Origin: Lagopus muta
Lineage: Eukaryota > Chordata > Aves > Galliformes > Phasianidae
Reading direction: 5' to 3'
NCBI RefSeq assembly: GCF_023343835.1
Contig: NC_064443.1
Location: 1,674,001 to 1,738,000, forward strand
Length of the DNA stretch: 64,000 bases
Shown: in pieces, positions 1 to 15,500 of the stretch
Layout of the letters: the number at the start of each line of letters is the position of its first letter
Position numbering within the stretch: the stretch's first letter is position 1
The notes under the pieces: model-generated
Database searches by the model: none
What the model saw: only the letters and a program-made list of their open reading frames with translations
What the model was told of the DNA's origin: nothing
Position numbers and translations under genes: made by a program

Positions 1-453
1 ATCACAGTTCAACTTAGTCAATTTTGTGTTAATATTGTAAAAATATTAGCTAAATGAAGACTGGGCAGCAGCTTCAAACGTTTATAACCTGAGAACTGTA
101 TTTACATAGACATCTACACCAGGCCAACAGGCAGCTTCAGCCCATCTCGACATGGGCAGGCATGTAACATTTGCTCTTTTACAGGCACGATGGTCAAGAA
201 CTAATCATGATTTGAAGATGGGAAGGTGGGGAAGAAAGTGGTAAAGACACTTGTATGCTTGCTGCCTGTGCTGATGTTTCCATTACGTATGCATATAAAA
301 TAATCAAAATAAGAAGTGAGTCAGACAAAAGCATCCAGAAAGACAAGTAACTGAGATGCATTTAAATGTTACCCCAAATTCCCATGAAAGCACTAGCAGG
401 CAGTGCACAGCAGCAATGCCACATCTTCCTGGGGCAGACAGAAACATGCTTAC

Positions 454-516
454 CTCCAGTATAGTTTCAAATCGACTGAAGATCTCTGTGGAAGCAAGGA
501 TCTCCCCAATGGTTTT
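454..516 (-). CDS. STAB1: STAB1 exon 14 (FAS1-2 start)
   Basis: Encodes 21 residues ending [20 protein letters not shown], nearly the same as human STAB1 [20 protein letters not shown]. The donor at 453 is CTGGAG/GTAAGC. I see no further exon between 1 and 453, so that stretch is intron. Confidence 0.93.
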
Positions 517-3500
517 CTGTGAGAAGATACAAAGAGAGAGAAAAGTGACCAGGGTTGCAGCAAAGTCTGAGCACAAACTGGAATGCCAGCTGTTACTTAA
601 GGATTGGCATGCTTCAAGTCTACAGAAAGCCTCAGTGGATTCAGACATTTTTTTTTGGCCAGTGAGCCAAGCAAGGACCGAGTCTACAGCAGCTTAGACA
701 CAGACTTGTTCTCATGTGCAGCAAACCAGAGTTTCTATGCACTTGAGCACTCTTTTGTTTTCTGACTCCCAACTGCAGATGAAACCTGTAGTTGTGCAGA
801 ACCGGGCTGGTAAACTGAGGATCTGCTCTATCATCCCAAACCTCTTCTGATTTGAGGGCAAGAGTTCATTTTGCCACCTGCAAACAAGCCCCAGTACTGA
901 GAAAATACAATCCATACGCATACACCTGACATCACATTGGAAGTAGAAGCCTTCAGGGAGCATTCTTGCTGTCTTGCCTTCCCAAGCTGCCTCTGTCTCA
1001 GTGCCATAACGCTGCATGTACTTGGATGCTGCTGGTTTCCACCAGCCCCCTGCTCACACCCTGACCCAAAGCAGCTTCTGGCAAACCCTGGTGCCACGCA
1101 CCTCCCCGCACGCTCCTCTTGGACTGCAGATGAGGATCACCATTTGTAGGACAAAAAAAGATTGTGCCATCTTCTTAAAGGTTGTTGGTGGTTTTTTTTT
1201 CAGCCATCACAATGTGAGCATGTACATCAGCAGTGCTGTGACAGTCACCATTGTGCTGAGTACCCAAAACTTAGAGAAATTCATAAAGCCTGCTCAGCCC
1301 ACAGCCACATGCAAACCCTCCTCTGCAGACACTGAGCTCAGCCCCACGACCCCTCTGGATTTTAGACAGTCCTTTTTGGAAGACATCCTCATGCAGGTGG
1401 TAAGACTGTGAGCTCCTTTAGTTCATCAGCAATGGGCACTTTTAAGTCCACATATACACCCAAAACTTATGCCACTGACAACCATCCTCAGGGCACTTCA
1501 GCTCGGGAACTACTAATGCTTAACACAGTATTCTATCTACTTTTTAAACACAAGATATCACAGAATTCAACTATTTTTACAGATTAATGACAGTGGTGCA
1601 AACAACCAAATCAAAGAACTTATGTCATTCTATGTGAATTTTTTTTTTTTTTTTGCAACAAGCCAGTAGGTACCAGGGCCTTCTTTCTGCATATAGAAAC
1701 AATATGAAAGTGCTCAGACATAACAGTGAAGGAGCTACAGCAAAAAGTTTTCCCAGTTACAGGAAAATGTGCTCAGCAGAAGCAGAGACTGAACCTACAA
1801 CTCCTAAATCCCTGCCCAGTGTCAAAACACAAGACACTACTTCTAATTGCAATGGTCTGTAATGATGATTTGTCCTCATTTTACATACTTTTAATGCAAA
1901 GTTAACATTTCTGAATATAATTTCAAAATGCAGTACAGCCCTTAGAAAGTAAATCTTAATTTCAACTTTATATGCTTTATATTTTTCAGTATTTATGCCA
2001 TTACTCTCCTGTAAGGTACAACAGCAAAAGAGCCTATTTGCTATGAAGGGAGTGACCTTACTCATGACATAAGAGCTCTACTTATCCAAGCACTGTGAAA
2101 GCATCACTGCAAAGACTGTATCTGGCTTGTGCTGTGCTGTTAGCTACTTTTAAAGGTATGTTTATCTGGAGTTGAAAACAAAATGAACAGCCTTTTTCCT
2201 TTAAAAATACCTCGCTGACTAAAGGATCTCAGCCTTGGAAATTGATATTTTTAAAGCATTTATTCTACCATACTATAAAACAGAAGAAGTAGAAACATGT
2301 GCATACCTGTGGGTTTCCAATGTTGTCAGCAGTACTTTTTTTCCTCAGGGTGTCAACAATATGTATAATACCATTGGCTGCTGGGAGATTTGAGTGCAGA
2401 ACATTGTACAGCTCCCCTGGCACATCTTGGTATCGAAATGATTTGGTGTGTCCCTGGGTAACATTGCAAGGTTATTTTCATGTATACGTTCAAGGGATCA
2501 CAACAGATCTGTATAATCATTGGGTTAGCAAAGTGAAGACACAATTGGGTTTACTCTGGAAAAAGTAAATATAAGGGATGCCCTCAGTGCAGAACAAACA
2601 TCTCACTCCTACATGAGTGTGGGTAACATGTCCATCCTGGAGTATTCTGAAACCTTATCAGAGAAAGAAGACCTAATCTGGGACAGTCATCTCTAGATTT
2701 AGGTCTGTGTGAGCGTGAATGCTTCTCCCAGCTGTGGAACATGGCAGGGTGCCTCGATCACCAACCTGCTGCACTGAGCTGCCAAGCACAAAGAGAGAGG
2801 CATGCTGCCTCCTGGGCACCCAAACACAGCATTTGGAAGCAGTCCTGAAACTACAGCTCTGATTGAAGCTTTTATTAGCTCCTAGAGCAACAAGGTGTTC
2901 CATGACAAAGCCCAAACAGTCAGGCTCTCCAAATTATAAGGTGTGCATCTGGTCCTTCCATACTGTGCACAATCCTGCACTGAAGGTGGGTGAACAGAGG
3001 TGCACCTTTAAAGTGAGCCCCAAAGGTATTGGTGCTTGTACCCCAAGGTACAAGGTACTGGTGCAGCCATAACCCGGGTACAGGCATGCACAGCTTCTCT
3101 GAGCTCTTTCTGAACTTTTCCTCCCTGACCTTCACTTCAGTTCACATCTCTGGGAAGTCCAGCTGAAACAAAGGCTTCCTGGATCAAAAGGCTCCTGAGT
3201 AAACAAACAGGAAAGAAATGTATGAAGACCATTGATAAGTCCTGTTCAGATGCCCCAGCTCCAAATAACGCTTTGTACTTTTGGTGCAGGCAGGGTGCAT
3301 GTATTACAATCCAGACCCTGAGGCCAAGGCTGGATCCTCAGAGAGGAAACGTCCAGCTCTCCCTCGGCCAGCTGTGGACGAGCATACCGGAAATGTGCAG
3401 GATGGAGAGAGAACAGTGGATGCTGGAAAACATGAGTCAGTTGAAAAGGAGAAAAGGAACAAACTGGGTAATTGGAAGAGGAGATAGTCAGCGTGTAGCT

Positions 3501-6500
3501 GTGTCTGAGAACATGAGCTCCAAGGAGAAGCATTCAGCCCAAAGGGTGACTGCTGCAAGATACTGCAGTTGGTAACATCACAGGGAAAAGCTTTCTTCTC
3601 CAGAATGCATATGCAGACTGCAGAAACATCTTTACCAGGTTTAGGAGTCAGGCTCTGCCTAACTTGTTGTTTGCAGAAACATCTGCTTGTCAAACCTTAA
3701 AACATCTTGCTTTGGATCTCACAAAGGATCTTTCTGAGGGACAGCAGCATTACGCCTGTACAACAACAAGCTGATAAAAGAGCATCCTCTAGAACAGGAA
3801 CAACTGGAAACCACTTCGATACAGTCTCTTGCTAAGCAAGAACAATTACAACTTTTCAGCCTTTTCTTCCCATCTGCATACTTTCTTTTTGCCCCAGGGC
3901 TATCAGAACACATCAGGACAGTCTGCCTCTGACAGCTTGATCCACAACCGACCAAGCAGATGTGTTCACATGTGCATCCACCTTAAAACTCAAAAACGAC
4001 TTTGTTTCTACAGGCTAAAGAAATGCAAGCAGTTTCACACCACGCCTGTGTGCACATCTCAAGTGGATGGTAAGAGCCAAGGAGCAGAGAAGTGACTATT
4101 TTTAACTAGACATAAAGATACTGGATAAGTATCCAAAGAAGATTTTTGTCCTGATAAGTACATTATAACCTAAGAAATCTGAGACATCCCCATCTCTTAA
4201 AACTTCATTATTCTCTGTAAGAAGTGAAAATGAAAAACTGTTGTGATCACAGGCATGCTGATTGGAGAAAAACAGTTTTCTCATTAAGAAAGCACACTGA
4301 GGAAACTGTGCCCAAACTCTGGTCAGTCCAACACAAAAACAGCAGTCCTGGACTTCAGGAGTTCCTTTACCTGGTTACTGAATGTCAGCTGATGTCCTGA
4401 CAAGGTCCACATAGTCTTGGCTTTAACCATGTCTTCTATCAAATGCAGACCAGGAACAATGTGCATCCTGCACAGATCTGCAGCAGCAGTGCCCTGTGGG
4501 GAGTAAAGGGCACACAGAGAAGGGAAACCGTATGCTCTTTCAAAAACTTCCTTTAATTAAAGAGCCTTAACACTACTATAACAAAAAAGCTTTGCATATA
4601 ATATTGAGCTTCCCTCTTCATTTTGCATCACTGGAGAAGCACTGTGGCAAACACAGAGAGATTGATTCATTTGAGAGTGATTTTAGAAGAATCCCCTGAA
4701 GAGAAACCTATGGGACCTGGACAGTTTTAAAACTATTCCCGCATGGCCAAGATTACAAGACTTGCCTAAGCTCTGCACACACAGTCTCTGTTTATGTTGG
4801 TCCATACAGGTGGCCTAATCTGCTGACTTTACCTTTGGTTTCTTCCTTTGTTTTCTGGGTTTTCCATCACTAGTGATTTCTAAAGACAATCAGCTGTGGA
4901 TGCTGACTTAGGTGGAACTAATCCTTCAGGAGCAGGTAGACCAGAAGGATCTGTCTTCATCTATTTTCTACGATTACAGGAATTGCCACTATGGCCTCAG
5001 CACAGGATGGGCTTGTGCTAGTAGAAAGCTCTGCTCAACAAGGTATTATGCAACTGCACAAAAACTACTGCAATGAACAGAATTTAATTAAAATTAATAA
5101 AATGGTAACGTGACCCACAGGATCTACTTGAAGCCCAGAACTCTCACTCTTGTCCCTGCTCCCATAGGAGTTTTTTCTAGTCTTGTCATCTTTGCTTTCC
5201 CTATTAGTAAGATGAACTCCTCCTGAGAAGCTGACACTGTACCCATACCTAGGGCCATACCAAGGAAATGCCCCACATCCAACACCTTGATGCAGACCTC
5301 TGAACCTTCTGAAAACCCCACACTAAAGCAGTTAAAAGCCACATAAATGTTTGAGGATGGTCACACAGGGAAGGTTGGAGCTTTAAACAAGCATGACCAG
5401 AAGAACTTAAACTTTTTGAAGTTGCAGCTCCTGACGTTAAAAACAAAGGACTGTCAATAATGAAGGCAGGGATAGGAGTTGTAAAAATAATGCCAGGGAC
5501 GTGACATCCTCTGTGAGACTGCAGCTGAACAAGACAAAAAGCAGTCCTTACAAGGGATTGCTTCTCTTAATACTCTCTCATTCGTCATCAGTTTTTACAG
5601 GCTGCAGAACTCAGGCAGGAATAAATCTTAAGACAGCAAACATTTGCTAAAAGCAAGCAAACTTACGTTTAATTCCATTTTGTTATTAATTGGAAGAAGG
5701 GAAGGTACGAAGACAGTGAAAGGCCCGTATTTAGTCAGCAACACTGAACAACCAGAAACTGCAAAGAGTGACAATGCAGCAAAGTTACTCAGAAGTTACA
5801 CAACTCCAGCCATAATTATTCTTCATGTTAACAGCACTATTCAATCTGCACATTTTCAGCAGCAGGCATGTAACTAGTACTTGCTTACATGGAACTAAAG
5901 GCAGCTTGGTACTGCTACCTTCTCACAGCTCAGCAAGTGGCTATTCATTTTAAGCATCTGACCACAAGATTGCTGAAGATTACAGGTGACTGGTCCACAC
6001 CGAATCACTGCTGAAATGTGCAGACTGTTTAAAATATTTATGCTTCCCTGTGCTTACTAATCTACTCAACTTGTTCTCTGTTTTTCACTTGAAACAACTC
6101 ATTTTTGGGTGCCACCAGGATTAATGGAAACTATACACTTCTTGTGAAGATACTGTGAACCCACAGTTGTCCATCTTCACTCTGTTGTCAGGCTCATCAA
6201 CAAAGTTCCTATCAACAAAGGTTGCTTGTTATCAAGTCCTGCTGTGCTGGAGTTAGGAACCCAGAGCTCATAGTGCTCATATTGCAGATCAGTGTGGAAA
6301 ATACACTTAAAAACAAGTATTGGCAGCTCTGGAATATGAGAGGGAGAAAATCCCATGATAGCTGAAGCTGAGCCTGCAGGTGACACTGAGGTGGAGACAC
6401 CGCTGAGACACTGCAGGTGGAGGCGCGCTGCTGGCTTGAGGGAAACAGGTTTGACTCACAGCCCAGAGCAAGTTCTCCTTTTTTCACCAGGGCTGTCAAA

Positions 6501-9500
6501 TAACTAACACATCCACACCACTCTTTGCAGGTACCTCCTCAGTTCACAAGCCAAAACTGGTAATGTGAGTTGAGTTCAGAGATGCAGTGCATTTAATTTT
6601 GCAGGCCGTGAGCATGCACTGCCAAAGTCCTGTTATGATGAGAGGCTTTCAGCCTCTTGCTGACATGCTTTGCCCCTCTCTCCCCCTGGCTTAATTCCCC
6701 AAACAAATTCAAAAGGCACTTACCAAACATCTTCCTGGCAACATTTAATTTCCCATTGAATATTCCATGAGAATTATGCTTGTTTATTTCACTCATGAGA
6801 TCTCTGTAGCAGCTTCTCCCATCTCCAATCTCCCCTTCTTTACACACACAGCTAGAGACAAGAAGGAAAGCTAACTAAACATTATGAAGAAGTTCTCACA
6901 CCACTTTTGACAAATCTGAGTAGGACAAAACTAGTATCTGCATTTGAAAGAGTAATTTCCACCTTAAGGTGTAATTCAGAGCTTAGTAATTACTGCCTCA
7001 TCTAAGGGATGGGAAATAAGATGCAGGCCTCTGGATGGCAGATAGCTTTGGCCCTAACCAAAGATAAAGAAGATGCTTTCTCAGATGCAATCAACATCAA
7101 AACAGTCTTCTTTAGTGTTCAGGGTACAGATAGCCAGTGTATTTATTAATGCCTTTCTATCCTGTTATTCAGCCAGAATCAATCACTACAGCATCTGAAA
7201 ATGTGTGGTAATTCACAAACCCCACAAAGCTAAGTGAAAATCTTGTGAACAGCTCTCGTGGCCCCTGAGCGTCAGTGAGAAAATACCGGCCCCAGCAACT
7301 GGTTAGCTTCAGGTTGCTCTAGAATTAAGGAGGGCCTTAAACACTCTAATGACTTTTGCAGAAAAGTTTATCTGCATGTGAAAACATCCATCCTGATCCA
7401 CACACCATAAGGTCATTGCTCAGAGATTACTTGAGGCCAATAACCAACGTTTTTTCCTGTTTGGGTTTTGTCTAAGCACCAGCTCTGCTCTCTGGTTTGG
7501 GGCCACCAGACCCCAAAGGGAGGTCTGACATCACTCCGGCCACTGAGGGCTGAGCGCCAGCTGAAGTCAGGGGCTGTGCAGAACACGGAGTTCTGCCCTT
7601 TGCTGGCCTGTCTTCAGAGTAGAAAGCCATGGTTTCAGCTCTGCCCTGGAGCACACACACTTTTTTGGTAGGCCAAAAAATGGTCCTAGGTCTGCCATCA
7701 TTTCTCATCTACAGGGTATCAATTTCTAAACATTTTGCTTAAAATGAGATCTGGCATTTCTTCCCTCTCTTCTCTGTCATTCTGCAACTCCACTTCTTGC
7801 TTCTCATTTCAATCTCTGTTTCTTCAAAATGTAGCTAATCCGCACTTGATTTCCATTATAGCTGCAGAACAAGTTTTAAAAGCAATCCTTAAACTGGCAT
7901 ACCTGGGATTTCCATGGGAATTAATTTCACACTTAGAAGAGAAACCACAAAAATACGTCTGGCAGTCATTGGCAAATGAAGCACACTCTAATGAAGGAGG
8001 CCGTGCGATCATGCCAGGCTTGCAAACACAGGACGCCTAACGGAAGACAAAGCACTGATTACAGAGATTATTTCACCCTACAGAGAAAAAAAAAAAACAA
8101 CCAGTCTGATTACAACATTGAAGGGGAGGAGAGCAGATCTGAGCTCACACAATGGTGAGATCACTGGGAGAACTTCCACACGGCCACCCTCCTTGCAGGC
8201 TGCTGGCACACCATTATCGCCCTTACCTTTCCTGGGCCATTGTAAATACAATTCGTTGAGGTTTCTGGGCAGCCTCCATTGTTATCAACACAGGGGTTTA
8301 TGGGCTGGCAAACCTTCCCATCTCCTTGATATCCTTCTCTGCACGTACACTCATACTTTCTTGGACCAAGAAACTTACATACAGCAAAGGGGGAGCATGG
8401 AGAAGAAGTGCAGGGATCCTGAGCTGAAAATGAAGAGATGAGAGGTGTAAGAATATCTACATTTCTGTTTTCAATACAGAACCTAATGATGCACAACGGA
8501 ATGCCAGAAGCTAGTGGGAATGGAGGATAAGGGATTTATGTGATTAAGGTTCTACAGCTTCCCATGAAAATAAAATAGCTTCAGATAGCAGTTTGGATTG
8601 ATTTTTTTTTTCTAATTTGAAGAATTTGGATGACACATACTTCATACCACATACAGTAAAACAAATATGAGTGACAGAAAGAGGAGGCCTGGATTTACTC
8701 CTGAATTTTCATCGTATCTGAGGATATCTACAAGCCGAGTTCGGTCAGCAAGAATTGGAAAAAGCCAGTGAAAAGAGAGCTATTGCTCTTGCAGGGATTC
8801 CTAAAAACCAGGCTATTACACTTCTGCAGTGACCCCGTATTCATGGCGATCGCGTTTACCCACAGATGCTAGAGCAGGGGTGTTTTTTCAGGCAGAGGAC
8901 CTATCATGTCTCTCACCTACGCAAGCACTGCCGCTTTTTCTGTAGCCCAGCTTGCAGTTACACATCGCAGTCCCATCTTTAACCACGCATTCACTGTTGG
9001 CTTCACACCTCACACCTCTGCAAAGGGGGAGCTCTGAAATCACACAGCAAAGAGTTGCCCTTTGAGCAAGCAGGGCACTGCTGGAAGACACAACTTACCT
9101 TACAAGATGCATGCAAATGCCATGGGAACGTGGCTTCTACAGGCCCAAGGTAGCATAAAAACCAGGGCTATAAGCAGCGATGGATTTGCAGCTTGGGCAG
9201 TGGGGTCCCACAAGGCTTGGAAGGAAGGGTTGATCTACCAAGTTTCCAGAGAAATCCCATCTCCTTTTGGGACACATGTATCCAGGCTCATCTTACAGTT
9301 ACCTCTAACAGCCCCTCTTCAGCTAGTGGTGCGTTTACCTTGGTCACATCTGGGGCCAGTGTAGCCTCCATAGCAAGTGCAGCTTCTGTTCCCAGTGACA
9401 CCGCTGTTGCATTCCCCATGCACACAGTCACACACTGAAAGGAAAGTCCAAGCAAACCTGGTCTTCAGCTTCAAAGCAGTGTGAAGGGCTCCAGTCTCAC

Positions 9501-12500
9501 ATTGCCTATCTGCCTTGGAAATTGGCACCCTGATGACCCACCACTTATCCACAGCAAGTGTAACTTGTTTCAAAAGTAATGCCATGCCAATGTGGAAGGA
9601 AGCAGTGTTAAGATCTACTGTATGTGAGATCCAAGCATTGGGGTCATTCTGTGAGTGCAAGCACTGTATGTGAGATCCAAGCATTGGGGTCATTCTGTGA
9701 GTGCAAGCACTGGGATCACACTTATATAATCTGTGTGGATACAAAGGAAACAGGAGATGGAAGGCTGCCCTGGTTGTAAACTGATTCAAAATGATGTATG
9801 TGAGTAACAGTATTTTCTGTATTAATTTGTAGGGACCGCAACATGAAGGAAGCTGAGAGACAATTGGAGCAGTGACAGGAATTTGAGAAGAGCTGGGAAA
9901 CGAGCCTGTGTTGCTCCAGAGCATGTGGGACATGAGGAAACTGAGATAGTTCTGGTAATGGGAGAGGGAGAGAGCTTTACAATAGGAAGAATGGATTAAT
10001 TTGAATGAAACACTGAGAATCGTTTTATGTAATGGGACAGCATGAAGACAAAATGTCAGGATATCTGCTATTAAACACTGCCAGCTGTCATCCCCTCCTC
10101 TCAGCCAGCACCATCCCTTACTCAGCTTCCCCTCTGCTTTACTTGCTCTCAGGTGTTTCTGTGGAGGTTTCAGTCTTCCTTACCTGACTGGCAGTCTGGG
10201 CCAAAACGGTTTTCGTCTCGACAGTTCTGGCAGGCAAAACCACTGTACTGCTCCTAGAAGGGGGCCATGATGTGACAGATGTTATTTTTCTACACCACTG
10301 CATTCCTCCAAACGTTGCCATAGCTCAGAGTATCTCCCCATTTCTGCTGTCCACTGGCAGCCAAAGCCCTGCAGTGCTGGTGTACCACAGCCCACACAGA
10401 GGGGTAAACCCACACCCAGAGGGCAAAATATCAGAACTCAGATTGCCTCTGAGGAAACAATCTCTGGATCACAGACAAGAACATATCAACTGCTGATATC
10501 TCTCTGGAAAAGGAATTCACTGATGCTCATGGGACATTAGGCATTGATTTTATAGGGATAGAGGACCTTAACTGTGTATTTTAATTGATATAGAAGTCCA
10601 AAATCAGCTTTTCTCAAAGAGGGGCTTGAGAGGCAGGGTTTTAGCTAGTCTCTCCACAGTGTCATTAATTAAGGATGCTGTAAAAAGGGGGAAGTTTCAA
10701 GACTGTTCGGCCAATAATTTTAGAAACACTGCTTTATATGATTCACACACACAGCAGTTGTTTGTGCTTCTGTTGTATTAAGACTAGAACTGCAATGGAA
10801 AAAAACAACAAAATGAGCTTTCTTTTTAGCCTTTCTTCCTTATCTGGAGAGGGGGAGGAACTGCCTACCAAGGTGAAGTACATCCCTAGGAAGTACATCA
10901 GGGAATTGTATCTTTCAATTCTGGTAAGTGTGTGGCTTATCAAGAGGATCTCAGGGTTTCTTGCAGTCACAGGCAGACACTGATTATTTCAACTGATCAG
11001 AGGGGTAAATTCATGCAATTCTTTCTTAATTTCTTCCTAGAGATCCTTCTTAATGCCATAACCTCACCAACAGCGCCCTAGTGCTGGTGCAGACCACAAT
11101 GGTCCTCCAGTTGAATCACAGACACTGATGCTGGAATAAAAGACTCTGCTAATGACCCTCCAAGCAGAAGACTGGCTTTCATCAAAGGCTGCAGCACAGA
11201 CAGCGCTCTGCTCCCTCAAATGTGACAAACCCCCTCAGAACCCATTTGCTGACCTTGCAGATGCAGGTTCCATTTCGCTGCAGACCATCCAAGCATGTCC
11301 CATGACCACTGCAGGGATTTTCAGAGCCTCCTGGACATTCTAGCAGGTAAGAGGACAGATGAGGTTACATTGAAAAACCCAATCTGCATCCCTGGTTTTA
11401 CCCCTTCTTCCCCTAGGCATTCTAGCTGTGCAAAAGCACAGTGGCTTCTTAACCAGCAAAGTCCTATAAGGGCGATTTGCACCTTGGGTTGGACTAACAC
11501 ACATATGGCACAAGAACTCCAGACCAGAGGGACACCAGAAAGAAATACCTTCCTCTTCCTTTGGAAACTTTCTTAAAGAGGAACAAAAACATCCCTTTCC
11601 AAAGCATTCTTTTTAAAGAAGAGACAAAAGGAAGTTCCAACAAAAGGGGTTATGTTACGTGCTAAATGTAAGCGGACGCAATCCACGTGAAGCAAAGAAA
11701 TTGCTTCCCCATTATCTTTTAAACCTCCTAGACAGATAATGGAGACCACGTGAGTGCTTAGAAAGCAGGAACTGGAATCATGAGGATTAATCAACTCAAG
11801 GCATATTTAATGCCTCCTGTTGAAACTCTTTTTGACTTATTGAACAGCTGGAAGTATTACAGATGGATGAAAAACTTACCATAACACTCTGTACCCCAAA
11901 ATCCTGGGCAGCACTTTTTCTCCTCAATTTCCTTCTTACATGTGCGATAGCACCCTGATAAGGACAGGGTATTTTCCCCTAACTTGACAGTGTACCTTAA
12001 AGAGAACAATCCAAGGTTCATGATTACCACACAAACACACCACACACTTGTTGCAGGGTTTCTCAGCAAGCACACTGCTGCGCTCTGAACTCTGAACGGA
12101 AGAGAACTCTTCCCTGCCTCAGTACACGCACATGGAATTTCCCCTCTGGTCACATCTTCCCTAGGGATGCCTGCTGACTTGTGCTCCAAAGACAGGCTGT
12201 AAGAATTCCGCCAGGGACTGGATGTGAGACAGGATCTGGGGAAGTCTGACGATATCCAGACATAAACTGCAGATGCCGAATGGTTAGTTGGCATAGAGAC
12301 AGAGTAATGCTCTCCAGAGTGACTTCGGATTCTACAGCTAAAATAGATTTGAAAGAATAAAGTTTCCTTGCAAGACTTGTTGCCTTTTATCTTTCATTAA
12401 TGACTCCACAGTGGTATGCTGGAAATTTGCACTTAATAGCTGTGTTCTTTCGCTGGGCTCTCTATGCCATCTAGGACATACCCCTACATCCCTAAGAAGG

Positions 12501-15500
12501 AGCATTTTTCCCTTCATCCATTATCTTCATGCAGAGATAAGCCCTTGGTGGCAAACTGTCTCTTGCTCTGCGTGTGTGCTGGGCAGAACTGCACTTGGGT
12601 CTGTCCAACAACCCCCCCAACACCCAAACCGACAGCATTCACAAAAGCTGTCTGCACTCGGGTTATTCTCACATTTTAGTTTATTGTTGGCACAACATCT
12701 TTCCCCAAAAGGAACTTGGAAATTGGCTTTGGATTCCGCCTGGCTCCTGTATATGTCTGTAGTTACTGCACAACTGCTACAGATATTTTTAAACTGTTTC
12801 TACAAAATAGCCAATACAGACAACAGTAGACAATGGGGCTGTATTGTATAACATTCACTACTGAATAGATGTGCAAACAATAATCTATAGTGTTCCATTG
12901 TCTAAAAACTTATGGATACATTCAGTTTTCCTTCACCCTTTTCCTGCTAGATTCAAGCTATAGAAACGCTCAACAGAATAAGAGCAAGGAAGACAAGAAT
13001 TAAGATTATTTTTTTTCCTTTTTTTCCCCTCCTCCCTTTCTGCCTTAGTAAAGAAATTTTATCATAGAATTATGGAATGGCTTGGGTTGAAAAGGACCAC
13101 AATGATCATCTTGTTTCAATACCCTGCTGTGTGCAGGTCACCAACCAGCAGCCCAGGCTGCCCAGAGCCACATCCAGCCTGGCCTTGAATGCCTGCAGGG
13201 ATGGGGCATCCACAGCCTCCTTGGGCAGCCTGTTCCAGTGCCTCACCACCCTCTGGGGGAAAAACTTCCTCCTCATATCCAACCTAAACCTCCCCTGTCT
13301 CAGTTTAACACCATTCCCCTTGTCCTATCACCATCCACCATTGTAAACAGCTGTATCCCCTCCTGTTTATACGCTCCCTTCAAATACTGGAAGGGTACTG
13401 AGTATTTAGCTCAGTCAGTGAGTCCTGTTTTGTTTCTTTCCCAACTCTGTCCCCCATCCCATTGGGAGGGGAATTTGTGGTACTGGGCTGCTGCCAGGTT
13501 AAACCACAGCAGTCTGAAATGGGTTTCTACAGACCTCTACAGAGTACACAGAGCTCTGTTTAGTTGCTACATCATGATCAGAAAACTCAGGTTGTTCAGG
13601 GCAAGGTGGAGGTAATCACTGTACAACTTATTTTTGGTATGTAGGACCTCAGACCATGACAAAGTCCCTGGGATTTGCAAGGAAATAAAAGCAACAACGG
13701 GGGCCATAAATCCATTTTGTGTATCTGAAATCAAAACTGCTTGGATTGTTAGAGCTCACAAACCACACACATCACTGTTACCCCTTGCATAGCAGGGCTA
13801 AACCAAAACCACGACTGCCTAGGGAGTGCCTTACCTGCATCCCCTCACAAATCCTTCGGTGGCCCTTATCCAGCCTTTGGGACAGGATGTCCTAGACATC
13901 ACAGCACAAGATGTACACGCTGTGCTTGAGGTAAATGTCATCTTGACGTTGCATTTCATGGATTTTAACTTGGAAAAAAAAAACAAAAAAACAAAGCAGA
14001 ACAAAAATGAAGTAAGTTCAAAACTGAGTGGTTTTCATATTGACAACTATTAGTATCTTTGTCAGCACTGCATCATTCTTTTTGCAACCAAGAAGATCAG
14101 GGAGGAGACTTGGATAATAAATATGGCTGGTGATAAATTCAGCATAAGTACCTCCACCTAACCAGAACAACTTCTCCTTAGGGGCTCAGGCATCCTTGCA
14201 GGGCTTTTCCATACCCTTGTACCCACCAGCTCTGCTCCTCCAAAAGAAATGCAGCCAGAGCAGATGAGAAAAATACAGCCTCACAGAGAACAGGCATCAT
14301 TGCATGCCAGCTTGTCACTGAAGCTCACAGATGACTCTCCTCGAATTCCTAAACAACTGGAGCCAAGCAACTGCACAAGAGACGTCTTTGCTCATTTTAA
14401 AAAGAGAAAATGTTCACCTCTGCTGATGGCAGGGAAAAGCTGGGAGGCAGGAGTTCTGTTTGTCCCAAAAGCTCATCAGTTGGAAAAAAAACACAACTCT
14501 CCTCAAATGTACCTCTACAGGCACTGTATTTTCTAAAAATAAAAATATTAGATCAGATTCTGGGAGGAGATCTCAATCTGGGATATTTTCCTAAAGCCAA
14601 TCCTGAACAACGCCGTTAGCCCAGCAGCTCTCCTGTTGTCCAGAACACCCTGTTTTGGGTTCCCACCAGCAACCTCAGTCCAGCTCTGCTTCCTTTGAGC
14701 CTGAGTAAGCCCAACTGCATACTTTTGCCTCAGAACAAAGGAGGAAGTCCACAGCTTCCCATTCCCATCTTTATCAGCAGCCCAGGAAGGCCCTCCCGTA
14801 TGATAGCCAACAGACCCTGTCAGGAAAACCTCCTGAGAGATAACCCTGGAGTCCCAGCTCTGCAGGGACATCTCTGCACAACAGTTTCCTGACTGACACA
14901 TGTTCCCTCTGCCTGGAGCTGCTGACCTTTTCCTGCCTTCCTGGAGTTACCTGCAGCCATCTGTGCAGAGATGCTCCCAGCAAACCAGCCGACTCTTGTG
15001 ATGGTCCCTCATGTGGATATCATTTCTAGTTGTGCATCTGGGACACTCCTTGCTGAACTTTAATAACCACTTCCTTTGGAAGGACTCCCTTCCCTGCATT
15101 ATAAATAGCTTGAAAACAATCTGAGATCCTCCAGATTCATCTCCCCATCCCCTGTGACCCAAAGCTTCACTAACTCTATCCAGCAGGATAGAGGTCAGCT
15201 TTGCCATTCCTTATGTTTCTACCCTACAGGCACACAGTGTAGCCAGAAATCTCACACCTTTTATGGAGCAAAACTAAGACAGTCACTACAGATGGGTAAA
15301 CGAGGAGCTAATTCTGGAGCACTCTGCCTCGAACGATCAGTGGTGCCATTAATGGGGCAGGAAAGGAACAGCTCAAAATAGTGGATTTTAGCACAAAGTA
15401 GGACTCCAGATTAAAGCTCAGCTTTTGAGAGAATCCAGATGAACTCAGACACCCAGTTCTAGCAGAATTGTGCATCCGGTCCCTTCAAATCCCAGCCTCA